From: DASZHA01 sp049644325
GTDB taxonomy: Bacteria; Chloroflexota; Dormibacteria; DASZGP01
Reading direction: 5' to 3'
Assembly: GCA_049644325.1 (NCBI GenBank)
Contig: JBARRR010000091.1
Span: forward strand, 1 to 14,754
Length of the DNA: 14,754 bases
Part shown: piece after piece, positions 13,146-14,754 of the stretch
How the letters are laid out: the number at the start of each line of letters is the position of its first letter
Position numbering within the stretch: position 1 is the stretch's first letter
Translations under genes and position numbers: made by a program
Notes under the pieces: model-generated
What the model was told of the DNA's origin: nothing
The model's input: only the letters and a program-made list of their open reading frames with translations
Database searches by the model: none

Positions 13146-14754
13146 ATGACGCTGACGACGGACGCCCGCGACCTGCTGCAAGCCTTCGAGAAGACCCTTC
13201 CCTTCTCCCTCGATGACTTCCAGCGCGAGGCCATCGAGAAAATGAGCTCGCACGACGGCGTGCTGGTCGCGGCGCCGACGTCGTCGGGCAAGACGGTGGT
13301 GGCCGACTACGCCATCTTCGAAGCGCTGCAGGCCGGGGTCAAGGTGATCTACACCACGCCGTTGAAGGCCCTCAGCAACCAGAAGTTCCGCGACCTCAAG
13401 CGCAAGTACGGCGAGGGCTATGTTGGCCTGGTCACCGGCGAGCACACCATTAACGAGCAGGCGCCGGCGGTGGTGATGACCACCGAGATCCTGCGCAACC
13501 TGATCTACGAGGACCCTCGCCGACTCGACGACGTCCGCTACGTCATCCTCGACGAGGTCCACTACATCGACGACTATCCCCGGGGCGCGGTCTGGGAGGA
13601 GATCATGATCCAGGCCCCGGAGCACATCCGCTTCGTGGGCCTCTCGGCCACCATCTCCAACTACCAGCAGGTGGTCGACTGGATGGCGACCCACCGCGGC
13701 AGGATGGCCACCGTCGTGGTCACCGAACGGCCGGTTGAGCTCCGCCTCTGGCTGGCGATGCACAACAGGCTGCGCGCCATGTTCGACGACGCTCGCCGCG
13801 TCCTCCGCGACACCTGGAACCGGGCCCAGGAGGAGGATGCCACCCACCGCCACTTCCCGCGCCATCGCAACCTCTCCAGCAACGACATGCTCCACGTCAT
13901 CCAGGAGTTGCAGCGCCAGGAGATGGTGCCCGCGATCTACTTCATCTTCAGCCGCCGCGGCTGCGAGGAGGCGCTGCAGCGCTGCGCCGTCCACGGCCTC
14001 GACCTGACCACGCCAGAGGAGAAGGATCGCATCGTCGCCATCGTGGCCGAGAGGATGGCCGACCTGGAGGCGCCCGACGAACGGGCCCTGTACCAGAGCC
14101 TGCTCAACCAGGAGCTGCTGGCCCAGGGGATCGCGGTCCACCATGCAGGCCTGCTGCCTTTCCTCAAGGAGCTGGTCGAGGAGCTCTTCGCCACCGGCTT
14201 GATCAAGGTCGTCTTCGCCACCGAGACGCTGGCGCTCGGCATCCATATGCCCGCCCGCGCGGTGGTGATCTCGACGTTCACCAAGTTCGACGGCCGCGGC
14301 TTCCCGACCCTCTCCTCAGGGCTGCTGACGCAGCTGATGGGCCGCGCCGGCCGGCGCGGCATTGACAAGGTGGGGCACGGCGTCATCCTCAAGGACCCCG
14401 AGGTCGACGTCGGCGTGATCTACGAAGCGGCCATGGGCGAGGACATGGTGGTTGAGTCCAAGTTCGCGCCCACGTACAACATGGCGCTCAACCTGCTGCG
14501 GCACCGCACCCTCGAGGAGGCGGAGCTGTTGATGCAGCGCTCCTTCGGCCAGTTCCAGCGACGGGAGGCGGCGGAGCAGCGGCGTGAGGAGCTGGCCAAC
14601 CTCGAAGAGCGACTCCACGACGTCGAACGGATGATGTTTCCTGCGGGCCAACGGGACAAGTGCAAGCCCGAGGATGTCATCGCCTATTTCCGGGACGAGG
14701 CGGCGCTGCGGACACTTCGCAACCGAGTGCGCCGCGCCAAGCGCGCGCACTGGA
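13146..14754 (+). CDS. helY: Ski2/HelY-like DEVH-box RNA helicase, C-terminus cut by the window end
   Basis: Open frame from ATG 13146 to the last base (536 complete codons, no stop). It shows the full superfamily-2 motor: a Q-like region LDDFQREAI (22-30), motif I APTSSGKT (43-50), Ia TPLKALSNQK (71-80), Ib MTTEILRN (111-118), motif II DEVH (136-139), III SAT (167-169), the second RecA domain with IYFIFSRRGCEEA, motif V FATETLALGIHMPA (357-370) and VI QLMGRAGRRG (396-405). DEVH and 'GIHMPA' are Ski2/Mtr4/HelY traits. These helicases unwind RNA 3'-5' in RNA turnover in relatives. After about residue 470 a helical, charged region begins as in the HelY C-terminal part, and some 350-400 residues are probably missing beyond the window. 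No Shine-Dalgarno precedes the ATG. Confidence 0.94.
   Translation, partial: MTLTTDARDLLQAFEKTLPFSLDDFQREAIEKMSSHDGVLVAAPTSSGKTVVADYAIFEALQAGVKVIYTTPLKALSNQKFRDLKRKYGEGYVGLVTGEHTINEQAPAVVMTTEILRNLIYEDPRRLDDVRYVILDEVHYIDDYPRGAVWEEIMIQAPEHIRFVGLSATISNYQQVVDWMATHRGRMATVVVTERPVELRLWLAMHNRLRAMFDDARRVLRDTWNRAQEEDATHRHFPRHRNLSSNDMLHVIQELQRQEMVPAIYFIFSRRGCEEALQRCAVHGLDLTTPEEKDRIVAIVAERMADLEAPDERALYQSLLNQELLAQGIAVHHAGLLPFLKELVEELFATGLIKVVFATETLALGIHMPARAVVISTFTKFDGRGFPTLSSGLLTQLMGRAGRRGIDKVGHGVILKDPEVDVGVIYEAAMGEDMVVESKFAPTYNMALNLLRHRTLEEAELLMQRSFGQFQRREAAEQRREELANLEERLHDVERMMFPAGQRDKCKPEDVIAYFRDEAALRTLRNRVRRAKRAHW

Noticed and set aside
13104..14246. Long minus-strand open frame opposite the helicase
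   Set aside because: The plus strand encodes an unmistakable DEVH helicase with all motifs in order. The antisense translation is Leu/Val/Asp/His-rich and family-less.
1..14754. CRISPR arrays, tRNA/rRNA genes, insertion sequences, prophage or toxin-antitoxin loci
   Set aside because: No regularly spaced repeats, cloverleaf sequences, transposase or integrase motifs or terminal inverted repeats were seen. Nearly all sequence is accounted for by housekeeping-type or metabolic genes.

Overview
The window is a compact, gene-dense stretch of high-GC bacterial chromosome in which almost every codon ends in G or C. The gene content suggests a free-living, high-GC member of the Actinobacteria/Chloroflexota/Dormibacterota-like lineages. 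It includes a HelY-type Ski2 helicase, a DUF503 protein, a FadD15-like acyl-CoA synthetase, a ParA ATPase, a CvpA-like protein and several starts with no Shine-Dalgarno but a -10 element just upstream. The phylum is inferred from style and content only. I see no phage, insertion sequence, CRISPR, tRNA or rRNA signal.

Left part, minus strand (6919 down to 5). A run of co-directional genes encodes a 7-TM membrane protein (6919-6188), a CvpA-like membrane protein (6170-5481), an acyl-CoA dehydrogenase (5471-4233), an alpha/beta hydrolase whose nucleophile is Cys rather than Ser (4233-3331), a guanidino-modifying hydrolase of the arginine dihydrolase/dimethylargininase superfamily (3177-2389) and a DAO/SoxB-type FAD oxidoreductase (2385-1219). 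The first four are tightly packed. The last two form a separate tight pair after a 153-bp gap and suggest catabolism of arginine or a related guanidino compound. Beyond them lie a 75-aa four-cysteine protein on the plus strand (964-1191) and a divergent lipoprotein foldase of the SurA/parvulin type (928-5).

Middle part. From a 65-bp divergent promoter region a plus-strand operon runs: ParA ATPase (6985-7752), a 112-aa partner overlapping it by 8 bp (7745-8083) and a small three-TM protein (about 8083-8483) with no normal start codon at its apparent N-terminus. No ParB or parS is visible, so the set may be a ParA-type positioning module anchored at the membrane rather than chromosome segregation. 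Next come a MarR regulator (8933-8484) and a divergent SnoaL-like protein (8993-9412). The 59 bp between them hold a good sigma-70-type promoter overlapped by a perfect 9-bp inverted repeat, probably the MarR operator.

Right part. A minus-strand operon encodes a long-chain acyl-CoA synthetase (12716-10809), a D-2-hydroxyacid dehydrogenase (10781-9783) and a stand-alone response-regulator receiver domain (9786-9415). Divergent from it are a DUF503/YlxP-like protein (12824-13123) and the N-terminal 536 residues of a Ski2/HelY-like DEVH helicase (13146 to the window end).

The three convergent gene junctions (1191/1219, 8483/8484, 9412/9415) have gaps of 27, 0 and 2 bp, with no intrinsic terminator that I can recognise. 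No single unprecedented system is proven here. The most interesting candidates are the ParA-partner-membrane module, the guanidino-hydrolase/FAD-oxidase pair, the Cys-nucleophile hydrolase and the small four-Cys protein.
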